Below are positions 1 to 11,640 of a stretch of 64,000 nt of DNA, piece by piece. The number at the start of each line of letters is the position of its first letter. Position 1 is the stretch's first letter. Under the pieces are notes generated by a model, which did no database searches, was not told the DNA's origin, and saw only the letters and a list, made by a program, of their open reading frames with translations. Location of the stretch: NCBI GenBank assembly GCA_963662155.1, contig OY759269.1, positions 16,424,691-16,488,690 of the forward strand. Reading direction: 5' to 3'. The stretch is from Lamellibrachia columna. Its lineage: Eukaryota; Annelida; Polychaeta; Sabellida; Siboglinidae. Position numbers and translations under genes: made by a program.

Positions 1-1980
1 CGAAGGCAATCAGCCAGATCACTGCTATTAACGATCAAGACTAAGCCTTCAGAGTATTGCCCGCTTACAATTATGATGCGTCTGGTCTCTTTAGATATAA
101 AAGGTGCAAACAAAAGTCCTGCATTAGCTGCATTCGCTTCACAAGTCATCACTAATTTTATCTGAGGGAATAACATCACATACATACAATCAACACAAGA
201 GGCGCTTGTACAGTTATCAGTGATCCGTATACAGTCTGTACAAGGTAAAAACCTGTGTATCTGAACGGTGGCAAAAATAGGCAAGACCTATTTCTGCTAG
301 TTTTTGCCGACAGAAATTGGCAAAAACATCATAGTATTAAGTGTATGCGTACCTCAAAGTACAAATTCATAGTCCTTTTAATTCTAAACGCTTAACATTG
401 ATACATTTATCTATATATTGTACGTATGTCTTTTTTCTACAGTTATGATATACACTTCAATCTTTCACATCCGTAGGTTAGTATGGCCAACACTAGGCTT
501 GATCTTGTTTTGCAATGATAATGTTGTTTTACTCCCGATATCCCCATAACTGTTGCTAACTCCGTTATTTCTGCGTTACTGAATCGGTATAGCTGCCTTC
601 AACTGAGACGAAATAGGAAACTGTTCAGCATAAAACATGGTTTGGTGGGAAGATTGTTATGAACATGCCAAGTCTGGTGAAATAATAACATAATTGCACA
701 GGAAACAGGTCCGTGCAGTGTCACATTATAATGGCTATTATCATTTTAAAACTATTACACGGTTGCGTAATTTGAGTAAGTTTTGATTTTTAATACTGAT
801 ATGCTGATTCCAGGGATATGTTCATTTACAATGGTTATGTTCAGTTACACGTCTTAATAAGAACTCAAATATACTACTTAAAATCAATTACAAATTATGA
901 TTACGTCATTTTATAAAGATCAATTACAGTGCTTCACAAAATCAATTAGAATGCTACACAATGTGTCAATTGCAATAGTTCATCGGTGGAGTACAACTTC
1001 CGTATTCGACTTATGAAGCATACATGCCCTAATTAGCGTACACCCGATTTTTAATCAACAGGTTCCATAATTATTGTAATTTGACTAGTGTGGAACAACT
1101 GAAAAGTGTTGCCATCTGGTGTTAAACATGTGGCACACATTTTCAGTTGTTCTACACTAGTCGCCAAATTACACCATTTATTTGTAAGCGTACTGTTTGC
1201 TTATTAGGTCGAGTATGGTACATTGTTTTATAAAAAAAATTACATGTACCATCAGTTTTATAGAGGGTTGATTGGCCTTGAGGTGAACTCATCAATGCAT
1301 TCTTACTCTATGTTGTGGGTTTGCCAATTGCAGTTATCAAAATTATAATAACATGGGCTCATCAAAGTTCAATTATAATTACAAGAAAGTTTATTACAAT
1401 TACAAGCATTTGTCCAAATACACCAAATATAAACATCATATTTTGGACCATTTACATCAATAAAACATGTGCATTTATCACATATTTGTTTGCCATTACC
1501 ATACCATAACATGCAGAAATTAAATAAAGCTTAGCGCTCTAAAATGGATGTTGTTTTTGGCAATTAGAATATCTATGGTTGCCCTGTTCACATACCGTTA
1601 TATATATCAATATGGAATTGAAAATTGGAAATTGTATTTTTTAGGTGTAATTATAATTGATAGGCATAGTTGGTGTGGAATTGGGGTTGAGATAATATAA
1701 TTGACCCAAAGTCAGATGAACGTCACATACAAATACAAGCTTCTGGACTAAGTAAATTACGCAATGTTCCACCGGGATAGCACTTTACACACCTGAAAGC
1801 ATTCATGCATTAAACAAATTTCATTACGTGTGCTGTTGCGTTTTTGTTAATACGGGACGAAATATTTCCAATTGTTCTGAAACATTTAAGGTAACAAGAT
1901 TTAACAAGATTTAACAAGATCGCCATCCCAAACAACAAGTTTCAGATGGCAAGTGGACAAGGAAGCCATTGGCTTATCGA
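1..1980. other. AT-rich DNA without recognisable genes
   Basis: No reading frame with family character is visible on either strand. The longest open frame (1315-1509) is isoleucine-rich low-complexity translation and not convincing. The only structure is the hairpin at 1084-1161 and three short direct copies of TTAACAAGAT near 1892-1920. It lies just beyond the 3' end of the minus-strand CR1-like LINE. Confidence 0.6.
1084..1161. repeat. 22-bp inverted repeat (hairpin)
   Basis: The left arm 1084-1105 begins ACTAGTGTGGAACAACTG. The right arm 1140-1161 is its reverse complement with one mismatch, leaving a 34-base loop. The size fits a tiny foldback element or a transcribed hairpin; nothing nearby says which. 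Confidence 0.75.
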
Positions 1981-2000
1981 GAGTCCAACAATTTTCTCAT

Positions 2001-3485
2001 CTATGTGTAGCCCTCCCTTATCAGATATATGTCAATCCTATTTTTAAATATATTCACACTACTAGCATTAACACAATCTTTTGGCAATTTGTTCCATTCA
2101 TTTATCACCTTCTGTGAGAAAGAGTACTTTCTCATGTCCAACCTACACTGCTCCTTAACCAATGCTGCGTTGTGTCCTCTGGTTCTACTGCCTTCTTTAA
2201 GTTTGAAGGAAATATTCCTATCAACATCCTCATAACCGTTCACTATTTTGAACACTTATATTTGGTCTCCTCTTAGTCTCCTGGTCTCTAGTGTTGTCAA
2301 ACCACATTGTAATAAGCGACTTTCGTAACTAAGGTCTCTCAATTTTGGAATCATTTTAGTTGCTCTTCGTTGTATTCTTTCTAGCTTTTCTATGTCCTTT
2401 TTACGATACGGCCTCCATGCTTGAATACAATATTCCATATGTGGTCTAACTATTGCTTTATACAGGGGTACAATTAGCTGTTTCTCCTTATACATGATAG
2501 TTCTCCTAATTAGCTCTATAATTTGATTTCCTTTCGAAGCAGCAATCCCACATTGCTCTGAATCTTTCATGTCAGCACTAAATGTTACTCCTAAGTCCTT
2601 TTCTTGTGTGGTTCTACCTAGTACAGCATCCCCCATTTTATATTCTTCGTCCATGTTTCCATGTCCTATGTGCATACATTTACACTTCCCAAAATTTAAT
2701 AACATTTGCCATTTTTCTGACCATTTAACTAATTTATCTAGATCATCCTGTAAACTTTGTTTATCTGTATGATTAGTAACCTTTCTGAATACTTTTGTGT
2801 TATCTGCAAATTTGAGTACTTTGCTAGATATGTCATCTTCCAAATCATTTATATATATTAAAAACAGTATAGGGCCTAATACTAATCCCTTTGGTACCCC
2901 ACTCAAAACCGATTTCCAGTTTGAAATCTCACCAGCTACTATTACTCTCTGTCTTCTGTCTGTAAGCCACTTTTCTATCCAGTTGATTACATCATTATCT
3001 ATACCATGGGCTTTTAGTTTAAGTAACAATCTTTGATGTGGCACTTTATCGAAAGCTTTCTGAAAATCTAAGTAAACAACATCCACTGGTGACCCGTCAT
3101 CTACCCACTTTGTAATTTCTTCCAAAAAACATAAGAGATTGGTTAGACATGACCTTGCTTTTAGAAACCCATGTTGAGATGTATTTACTAATTTATGTTT
3201 CACAAGGAATTCCACCATGTGGTCTATAATTAATGTTTCGAGTAATTTACATACAACTGATGTTAAAATAAAACTGTATATTGGCTTGTTCCTCGATCCC
3301 TTCTGTAATAGTGGCGTAATATTTGCTTCTTTCCATTCTGAAGGAACTATTCCTTCTTCTAGTGATAAGTTAAACAATTCTGCAAGTGGTGTACCAATTG
3401 CTCAACAATTTCCATAAGCAGTTTTGGTGGTATCCCATCAACTCCAGGTGATTTATTATCTTTCATCTTCTTAATTTTCTGTGCT
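2001..3485 (-). pseudogene. CR1-like ORF2: reverse transcriptase and C-terminal part
   Basis: Reverse transcriptase domain of the interrupted LINE, which would copy element RNA at a nicked target. Visible in order on the minus strand: the linker motif KSPGVDGIPP (about 3435-3470), the palm segment VYLDFQKAFDKVPHQ, GVPKGLVLGPILFLIYINDL, the catalytic loop as FADN where FADD is expected, then the C-terminal half ending in EWNKLP near 2080. A frame break near 3377-3400 and another near 2256 separate the pieces. The second catalytic Asp has become Asn and the conserved PQG is PKG, so this copy should be inactive even without the frame breaks. It continues upstream at 6850 on the far side of the RTE insertion. 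Confidence 0.85.
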
Positions 3486-3493
3486 ATCATTTC
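3486..3493. repeat. target-site duplication of the RTE element (3' side)
   Basis: The sequence ATCATTTC here is identical to 6842-6849 and immediately borders the RTE LINE. Both copies belong to the CR1-like ORF2 at the same codon position, which confirms them as a duplication of the target. Confidence 0.85.
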
Positions 3494-6400
3494 TTCACTT
3501 CACTTCACTTTCCCATAACCCGTAAGGATCGTTGGGGCACCATTGATGACTTTCTAACCAGCTCTCTCCACGTTTCCCTGTTCTCGACAGCCCTCTGGGA
3601 GTCAGCGAACTCCATTCCTGTCCACTCTTTGATGTTGTCTTCCCACCTCTTCTTCTGTCTACCTCTTCGTCTCCCCCTCTTACAGTACCTTGCAATATAG
3701 TCTTTGCAAGGCCAGATGATCGTGATACACTTCAATTTACGCTTCTTAACTGTTGTAAGAAGGTCATCATATGGTCCGATGGCTGCTTTGATCTTGTTGC
3801 GGACAGCTTCGTTAGTAACATGGTCTTTGTATGATATATCTTCCGAAAGCATCTCATTTCCATGGCTTGTATCCTCTTCTGTAGATCTGCTGAGAGGGTC
3901 CATGTTTCACAAGCGTACAGAAAGATGGACATGACAAGGGAGCGCATCAGCCTTATCTTCGAACTGACCGTGATGTTTCTGTCGTTCCATAAGGGTTTCA
4001 ACCTTGTTAGTGCTGCTGTTGTCTGTGCAATCCTTGCAAGTATCTCCGGTTTGGAACCCTCATCTGTGATAATTGATCCCAAGTACCTGAAGCTTGTTAC
4101 TGTCTGAAGTCTCTGTCCATTAACTTTGACCTCTGTGCTGATGCCTTGTGTGTTGTTCGTCATCAGTTTGGTATTTTCGGCACTGATCTCCATGCCGTAT
4201 GATGTAGATGTTTTTTCAAGGCGCTCCACTAAATTGACTAGTTCGTGTTCATCTCCTGCTAAGCCGTCGATGTCTTCAGCAAAACGAAGGTTGGTGATTG
4301 TCCTGCCTCCAATGCTGACAGTGCCTTGATGGTTTTCTAAAGCATCAGTCATGATCCTTTCCAGAAAAATGTTGAAGAGCGTTGGTGATAGTAGGCATCC
4401 TTGTCGAACTCCGACTGTTGTTCGAAACCAGTCTCCTATGCTGCTGTTGAAGGTTACTGCACTGGTGGCATTGTCATATAGGTGTTCAATGGTTCGGACA
4501 AGCTTGGAGCCAATGTTGTACTTCCTCATGGTTGCCCATAGGGCCGCATGCCATACCTTATCAAAGGCCTTCTTGAAATCAATAAAGACATGATACAGGC
4601 TTTGCTGATGTTGAAGGTGTTTCTCGCAAAGGATTCTAAGGTTGAAGATCTGTTCACTGGTGCTCCGTCCTGCTCGAAAACCCGCTTGTTCTTCAGCGAT
4701 AATCTCTTCTGCCTGGGGTTTGAGTCTGTTGAGTAGTATCTTCAACATGACTTTGCTCGGGTTGCTGATGAGGCTGATTGTTCTGTAATTTTAGCACATC
4801 TGTAGGTTGCCTTTCTTGGGAAGTGTTATGATCAGTGACTGAGTCCATGGGGTGGGCCATTCTCCTGTCTGCCAGATCTTGTTGCAGATTGTTGTAAGTG
4901 TGGTAATCAAGGCTTCTCCCCCAGCTTGAACCAGTTCTGCTGGTATGTTATCAATTCCAGCTGACTTTCCTTTTTTCAGAGACTTTACTGCAGCCTCCAT
5001 TTCCTCACGAAGAATGGGGTAGTCGTCCTCTTCAGTAGTCTGTGTACAATTTAGTACTACTGCGTCTCCGTTGGTGTTGTGGCTGTACAATTCTGAGCAG
5101 TATTCTGTCCATCGATTGAGGATCTGCTGTTCTTCTGTCAGGCATTTCCCTGACTTGTCTTGGATAGTGGTAGTTATCCCTTTCTTCACTGATGTCAGGT
5201 CTTTCACTATTTGATAAGCCTTCTTGCTGTTGTTCTTGCTCAAGCTGTCTTCAATTTCACAGCATTGTTCTGCTATCCAGTTATCTTTTGCTCTTCTCAT
5301 GTCTTGTTTAATCTTCTTGTTGACTTCTCTGTATTTTGCTGCACCTTCAGGATCACATTTTCTCCTTTTCAATTCCCTTCTTTTGTCACAAAGATCTAGG
5401 ATGTCTGTTGTGACCCATGGTTTCTTTGTCCGACGGTGTTTTCCAAGGATCTCGTGGGCTGTGTCGGTCACTATTTTGTTGAAGGTGTTGGTCAGCAAGT
5501 TCACGTCGGTATATTTGTCATCCAGTATGATAAGTGGTGCAAATTTCCCACCTATCATTGCTTTGAATGCTTCTGCTACATCAGGATCCTTAAGTTTCTC
5601 GATGTCAAATTTGATTCTTGTTGGCTTTGGTTTGCTGATCCTCTTCAGGCGAATGTGGAAGGATGTCATCAGCAAGTCGTGATCACTTCCGATATCTGCT
5701 CCTGGAAAGCTTCGTGTCCTGGCAATGTTCACTCCTGTGTGAAAGCGCCGTTTCACCAAGATGTAGTCGATCTGATTGTGATGTTTTCCATCTGGGCTGT
5801 GCCAGGTCAATCTTCTAGATGTTTTGTGTGGGCCAAATGTGTTAGCCAGCATCAGCTCATTGTACATTGCAAATTCGAGGAGCCTGTGACCTCTCTCATT
5901 TGTTTCCGTGTTGCAGAAAGGTCCGCAAGTGTCTTGCCAGTTGTTCTGCGCATCCTTTCCCACTTTTGCATTCCAGTCTCCTAGTACAATAAGATTGTCT
6001 TTCTTTGGCGTTTCCTCTATGACTTCTTGCAGCTGGCCATAGAAATCTTCCACCTCACTGTCGTCATAATCAGACGTTGGGGCATAAACTTGTATGACTG
6101 TCATGTTGAAGGGAGTTGCCTTCAGGCGGATGGTGATGAGCCTGCTGGAGATAGGGCGACAACCCATGACAGTGTTCACGATGTCTTTGTGAACAAGAAA
6201 CCCAACGCCTTGTTCGTGTTTGTCCTTCTTGCCACTGAAGTAGACCTTGTGTCCTTCTTCGGTCGATGTTTCACCAAAGTTTTTCCATCGCATCTCGGCG
6301 AGTCCAAGCAGGTTCCATCTGTATCTCTCCATCTCATGTGTGAGTTCTTTCAGTTTTCCTGCAGCTCTCAATGTCCTGACATTCCATGTGCCGATGGTGA

Positions 6401-6841
6401 TGTCGTTTCTTCCACGTATCTTTTTGGTAGGGGCACCAGTAGCATACTTAACACCCCCGTCCTGATGTACGGCGGGAGGCGCGGTCATTTTTGACCCGGG
6501 CTGCGACCGATCCGGTATGTGATTCAAACTGGTTTTAATGATCATGGTGTGTCTAGGGCAGATTTGCAACCTAGCGGAGCCCATCCCTCTCCAGGATGGT
6601 TGACCACAGCCGATATCCACCAAAAAAAATGTGGCTCGCCTTGGTCCTGAACACGTGGTCGTTGAACTCATCTTGGAGCCCTTCCGTCCTGGCCGTTGAC
6701 TTCATCGAGGAAGACATCCGCCCTGTGATGTCATGTTAACATCACCGTATTTTACCCATACGTGGTAGACTCGTGGAGGCGGGAGCGTCTTATTCCATCC
6801 CGTACAGGTCCATTGGACCTGCCCACTGCCAATGTGGTCAT
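3494..6841 (-). mobile_element. RTE-type LINE, near full length
   Basis: A 3,348-bp minus-strand LINE bounded by the 8-bp duplication ATCATTTC. It has a single long ORF with apurinic endonuclease followed by reverse transcriptase, the usual RTE layout and length. The 3' end (plus-strand 3494-3511) is a short tandem array of a 5-base unit (TTCAC on the plus strand), as expected for RTE elements, which end in simple repeats rather than poly(A). It is inserted in the same orientation as the CR1-like host element, and is therefore younger. Confidence 0.88.
3505..6671 (-). pseudogene. RTE ORF: endonuclease / reverse transcriptase
   Basis: The N-terminal part (6671 down to 4791) carries the AP-endonuclease signatures TIGTWNVRTL, LIVLGDWNAKVG, NQIDYILV and SDHDLL. 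The reverse transcriptase follows with EEQAGFRAGRST, FIDFKKAFDKVWH, GVRQGCLLSPTLFN and a catalytic loop reading FAEDIDGLAG. Three defects are visible: an in-frame TAA just upstream of the RT start (about 4790-4792), the first catalytic Asp of FADD replaced by Glu, and a frameshift near 3880 beyond which the C-terminal tail with GRRRGRQKKRWEDNIKEW continues in another frame. The copy is recent enough that only these few lesions separate it from an intact ORF, but it is not functional as read. Confidence 0.9.
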
Positions 6842-6849
6842 ATCATTTC
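6842..6849. repeat. target-site duplication of the RTE element (5' side)
   Basis: ATCATTTC, identical to 3486-3493. The CR1-like ORF2 resumes here, so the pre-insertion site can be read by eye. Confidence 0.85.
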
Positions 6850-8112
6850 AGGGGTTACAAATAATTGCCCTAAATGTTCTGATTTATTGACCTCAAATTT
6901 AGTAAATGGGACTGGAAGTGAGCTGATATCTTCTGTGGTAAAAACTGAGCTGAAATATTCATTCAGGACCTCTGCCATTTGAAACCCGTCTGAAATTATG
7001 TTTCCCCTGTTGTTTTCTAGTGGTCCGACCTTATCTCGAACTTTCTGTTTACTCCTTACATAAGCATAGAAACTCTTGCTCTCATTTTTTATATTACATG
7101 CCAATTTTTTTTCAAAGGTTCTTTTAGATTTTATAATTTCAGTTGTAGCTAGGTTAAGTGATTCTTTGTAATTTGCTTAGTCTTCATCCTTTCTGGTATG
7201 CCTAGAAACCCTCCACATAGTTTGCTTAAACACTATTTTTCTAATAGCTTCTTTTGACAAGTGTTTCTTTCTAGACCGTTTTCCTTGTTTTTTCAAGGGA
7301 AGAAATGTATCGATGATACTCTCAATTTCATATTTTAGAATATTCCAACATTAATTGCGGTCTTATTCATCAGCATGTTATTCCAATCTAGCTTTGCTAC
7401 GTATTTTATCATATCTTTAAAGTTACCTTTGTGAAAGTTTCTCCTATACGTTTTTTTATTTTTACTTTCTGATTTTACATTGATGTCAAAATGTATTTGA
7501 TTGTGGTCACTGTTACCCAATGGTTCATGTTTTTTACATTGTCCACTAATTCTTTTTGTGATGATAAAACTATATCTAATACATTTTCCCCCTGGTTGGT
7601 TCTAGCACGTGCTGAGTAAGGAAGCTATCCTGAATTAAAAATAGAAATCGTTAGTCCTCACCCCTTGTACTCTCTAGAGATTTCCATTGTATGTGTCCAT
7701 GGTTAAAATCTCCCATTATGATACATTCCCCTTTACCAACTTCCTTTATAGCATTTTGTATTTTTGTGTTATCCTCTTCGTTTATGTTTGGACTTCGGTA
7801 AACTAATCCAATAGTTAATTTTTAATTTCTTGAAACTATTTTGCACCAAACAGCTTCATCGTAATCTGCTTTCCTTTCTAATTTTATTGCGTAAGCCTGA
7901 ATAGATTATTTAACATATAAAATAACTCCCCCTCCCCTTCTTCCCATTCGATCTCTCCTAAACATTACGTATCCTGTCAATCCTAATTCAGCATCTGTTA
8001 TGTCTGTGTTGGCCCATGATTCAGTAATACCAATTATGTGAAGGTCAATATCTTCTACCATAATGTTTAATTCGTTTTTCTTATTTACTATACACCTAGC
8101 ATTTAAACACAC
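6850..8112 (-). pseudogene. CR1-like ORF2: endonuclease and linker part
   Basis: The 5' half of ORF2 of the interrupted LINE. On the minus strand it shows the start of an endonuclease fold (LNARCIVNKKNELNIMVEDI, then IIGITESWANTDI and GGGVILYVK, 7906-8112), an ECIIMGDFNHGH motif near 7700-7740, GNSDHNQIHFDI at about 7480-7520, and the linker with NEYFSSVFTTEDIS at 6880-6990. The segments lie in different frames with several stops between them. After removal of the RTE insertion the linker joins directly to the RT half at 3485. Role by family: nicks target DNA to prime reverse transcription. Confidence 0.82.
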
Positions 8113-8239
8113 GTATCAATAACCTGCTTCATACATGTTTTTCGGACATTTTGTTATTGGTTTATCTGTACTAGTGGCCTCTTGTCCTACTTGAGGCATC
8201 TCTAAGTACCCCCCTGCGCTTCTAGTTTAAATAGTGTTT

Positions 8240-8638
8240 ACTACCAAAAATATTAGTTATGCTACCCATGCCACTGTTTACTGCTGCTGTGAGTCCATCC
8301 GCAAATACTGCTGCCCCTTTCCACTTAGATGAAGCCCGTCCTTCATGTACATATCAGCCCTTCCAACAAAACGTCCCCACAAATCCACAAAACCATCTTC
8401 CTCTTCCCTACATAGCTTCTCGACTAGCATGTTAATTGCCATCCCCGGCAATTTCGATATCTATGATTCCTCCTTCCTATTACTGGTAAAAACCCTGACA
8501 GTATTAGCTGCTCAACCCGCGTCTGCTTTAGTGTTCTGACCAAATTCCTGTATTTCCTAACTATGGCAGTTGTTAGCATGTTGATGTCTCGTAAGTTCCA
8601 ATGTGGAATACGCATCGGTCGCCCGAGTCCCATTACAA
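8240..8638 (-). pseudogene. CR1-like ORF1 C-terminal (SGNH-like) segment
   Basis: Minus-strand translation gives PHWNLRDINMLTT, LILSGFLPVIG and, one frame over, ADMYMKDGLHLSGKGA near 8300-8350. The D-G-x-H-L pair close to a C terminus is the signature block of SGNH/GDSL-type hydrolases, which occur in ORF1 of many CR1-group LINEs. The reading frame is broken near 8430. No start codon or upstream zinc finger was found, so the element is probably 5'-truncated around 8640. Confidence 0.6.
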
Positions 8639-8640
8639 AA

Positions 8641-9960
8641 TTACACGTATTAAAACACGATTATAATAATTTAAATGCACGCAACAACATTGAAAGCAAC
8701 TATGAACGCACACTCTGAACCGTAATAAATGTTATATCAGATCTCAACTTGTCACAACTTAGAACGAACGCTGAAATGACAAATGACATGGTAGACGTCT
8801 GTCACGTCTGGCTTGTATGTTCAAAAGAAGCAGACGTTCATTACGCTCAATGTTTGCTACTACAGCGGTCTCCGCTTAGCAAAGTCACGGATACCAGAAT
8901 CAGCCTCTTTGTAGAATCAAATGTTTTGGCTGGGACGAAATCATTCCCTATTCCTGTTGTATTAAAGTGCGTCGCTTAAGATAATCAAATTGTTCTGCCG
9001 GAGAGATTCGTTAATTGGTGTCTACGTACTGCACTGGTATGAGCCTGGTTGTTTGCTCATGTAGCTTTTTGGGCTTACTTAGGTAAATGTTTTATGGGCT
9101 CCAATGTCAATGGGTGATCCATTGACAGTTTGACAGTCAATATGTCAACGTGGCGCAGGACCAGCGCCCGTTACACGAAAAATATATATATATCAACACG
9201 TACATGAAAATATGCCTGTTTGTATTAATAATTTATTGAAACGGGCAATATGCATGAGCTTTGTAGATAGCTGCTTAAGAGCGTGAGACGGGAGCCAAAT
9301 GCGTGAATATCACGCCAAATGCGTGATACTGGGTAGCTCTAATTTCACGTATGTGATGTCATTGACATGAAGGTCACGTCCATATAAATGGCAGGGTGTG
9401 TCGATGGCACTCTGTGCATGCGTGCGGAGTCTTAAAACGCCTTAAATTGGAATATGCCGTTGTAAGGCATTGAGAAGGACTTACAAAAATTTAGATTTTT
9501 AAGAAAGGTCTCAAATTTGATTTCACCAAATGAACCCCTATGACGTATACGAAGGTAGTATTGAATAATTGTATAAAAAGGTGTATACCAAGCAAAACAA
9601 CATTAGTCAACTAAAACACAATTTTAATTAATACGTGTTTTTTTTTGGGGGGGGGTGAATGTTTCATGCAGGGAGTGCATTTACTGAAATCCTCACTCCG
9701 GTTGAATATTTCATATAAACTATTTTATATCACAGCAGTCCAAAACACGTCTCGACATAAATTCCAGGTCAACTGGTTCCGACCGGTTAAATGCAATATC
9801 GATCCTACCTCCATGTGGCAGGTAACCCTACTTCCTATTTACGTATTGATCATTGGTCACCATTAATTAAACTTACTGACCTCCTCTTGACCTATTTATG
9901 ACGGCCCTACTGAACCTCTCCGGACCGTTAATGAGCTCGCTAGAATAGTACTGAGCGGAA
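8641..9960. other. no recognisable gene
   Basis: Mixed-composition DNA with short direct repeats only, for example GCCAAATGCGTGA twice at about 9294 and 9315 and GTTTGACAGTCAATATGTCAA-like partial duplications near 9120-9145. The open frames 8749-8979 and 9645-9866 show no family features. Confidence 0.5.
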
Positions 9961-10145
9961 GAACTGATTGAAGGTGAGGTACGTCCTACTCACGACTCTA
10001 TCTGATTGGTCAGCGCACATTACACTACACACGTTTGCGCAACTCGTGTGTGCACCACCAATACCGGGGCGTTATTTTATAGCACTACATGCGCTTTACC
10101 AAAACCAACACCGCCGCTGCGACAAACACACTTACGTACTACTGA

Positions 10146-10260
10146 AATCGGGGGATGAATCAGCATGTGTTCACTGATGCATGTACACGGCTTATCTTGG
10201 TACATCTTCTGACCCGACTGATGTGTCGAACTGGCACATTTCACCTGTCGTACACGTACA
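10146..10260. repeat. dispersed repeat, copy 1
   Basis: This segment shares the block TGTGTTCACTGATGCATGT, GGCTTATC and a following GCACATTTCAC-like block, in the same order and strand, with 63833-63905. It marks an unclassified interspersed repeat present near both ends of the window. Confidence 0.6.
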
Positions 10261-10448
10261 CGGCGTTATGGTCCTGCTATTGTATAACTTCTTACTCATT
10301 CTTCCATCGATCAAGTGACCATATACTGAAGATGGGCAAACATGAATTATGTGTAATGTACATAGGCTCTACAGTGCATTTTTTTCTATAAATAGGTCAT
10401 TTGGACTTGTGAACGTACATAATGAAAAGTTTGTCACAGCAAAGTATT

Positions 10449-10712
10449 TTACTTGGCCTTACCTGCTTTAATGGTCGCGATTTCCTGCCGCAGTTTTTCG
10501 TTCTCGTCTGTTAATTTAGAAGCCAGAAGCCTGACCTGGGCCTGTAAAGCGATCACCGAACTTTTCAATAACCGGTCTTCCCTGGGCGTGTGACTGCAGT
10601 CACTCGCTGGCACATTGAAAGTGTACGAGCAGTGAGAGTCTTCTGACATCGTACTTTGTCCGTCTGACACACACACAAGACGACCAACAACACGTTGAAT
10701 CGAGTTCACCAT
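10449..10712 (-). CDS. hypothetical short coiled-coil protein or first exon
   Basis: An 87-codon frame beginning with ATG at 10712. The first half is Ser/Thr/Cys-rich. The second half reads as a leucine-rich amphipathic helix (ALQAQVRLLASKLTDENEKL, then RQEIATIKAGKAK), a plausible coiled coil. I recognise no family. It could be a 5' exon of a host gene, the coiled-coil N terminus of a transposon ORF1, or chance. It directly abuts the repeat copy at 10735, so a repeat-borne origin is quite possible. Confidence 0.3.
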   Translation of the reverse strand: MVNSIQRVVGRLVCVSDGQSTMSEDSHCSYTFNVPASDCSHTPREDRLLKSSVIALQAQVRLLASKLTDENEKLRQEIATIKAGKAK

Positions 10713-10734
10713 GTTGTCATCAAACCAACTTGTT

Positions 10735-11640
10735 CTTGCAAAAACCGCGACCGTCTATTGTGTGGCACGTCTCCGCAAGTAACGCTGAACAGGCAATTGA
10801 GAAGTATAAATGTGGTTACCGAATGTTTTTACCGAGAACTAACCAGTGTGGCATAGCGGTCTATCAGCGTTTCAACCTGTCAGCCGACAGCTGTATTCGA
10901 TACACCCACTCCCTACCTAACAAGCTGTGGTATGTCGGTATGCAGCCTGTTTGCCTGAACAGGCAACCGGGAGATATAAATGTTGTTACCAGAGAAGTAA
11001 CCAGAGCCTGGCAAAGCGGACTACCAGCGGTTTATATCAGCCGACAGTTGTATTTATTACACCACTCCCTGCCTAACTCGTATTGTGTACTACGAACACT
11101 GCAGAAATTCCACACTCACAAAATACACCTGAAAACTAGCTCTGACGAATATCAGTAAACAATAGTTTCATACTATAAGTACACCTGCAAACTAATTCTG
11201 CTGAATAACAGTAAACAATAGTTTCATACTGAATTTACCAAATCATCAACTGTGAAGCAGACAAACAACTGTAATTGTTAACAAATATAGAACTGGTGCA
11301 GTCACGTGACTTCAAATATCCTGCTGTCAGTGTATTATTCAAGCAGAACTTACAATCCATCACTTTAAACTCACAAACCATCTCACCTCAAATTAAGTAC
11401 CAAACAAACATTATAACAAATGCATTTCTATCTCTGTTCCATTCTCATTGGTACAACGTTAACGGGGAGGCAATCACCATAATGTTTATGATACGTACCC
11501 CCAGACAGTCATCAAAACAATGCTGTTCTTTTCGTACACAGGCTAAAAGTCTTGCACGTACCACCAACGTGGGTATTCACGAAAAAAATGTCACTGTTGT
11601 TTTCTCTTTGTATTACGGTGTGGATGTGCAAAGGTATCGG
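10735..11640. repeat. ~0.9-kb interspersed repeat, copy 1
   Basis: This stretch aligns by eye, block after block, with 14030-15150: a GTGGCACGTCT block, AACGCTGAACAGGCAA, TTGTTACC..AACCAGAGC, ATCAGCCGACAG, GAACACTGCAGAAATTC, CACCTGCAAACT, then a ..CCACCAACGTGGG.. block. An internal part (10760-10900) is itself repeated at 10940-11060. The open frame at 10730-11158 is made of these repeats and is not convincing as a gene. Not assigned to a family. Confidence 0.65.

Larger units (their letters stand above)
1985..8640 (-). mobile_element. CR1-like LINE, interrupted by an RTE LINE
   Basis: A minus-strand non-LTR retrotransposon. It runs from an ORF1 segment with an SGNH-type signature (about 8240-8638), through an ORF2 endonuclease (about 7335-8112) and linker (6850-7330), to reverse transcriptase and C-terminal domain (2001-3485). 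The two halves of ORF2 are separated exactly at the target duplication of the RTE element at 3494-6841, so the older element is about 3.3 kb without it. Several frameshifts and stops make it a dead copy. CR1-like is assigned from the ORF1 DGLHLSGKGA motif and overall RT similarity; the exact clade is not resolved. Confidence 0.8.

Noticed and set aside
5436..6494. Plus-strand frames of 150-180 codons
   Set aside because: They lie opposite the RTE endonuclease domain and show no family features.
10730..11158. Plus-strand 142-codon frame as a possible gene
   Set aside because: It is composed of internally repeated interspersed-repeat sequence that recurs at 14.0 kb with the frame destroyed.
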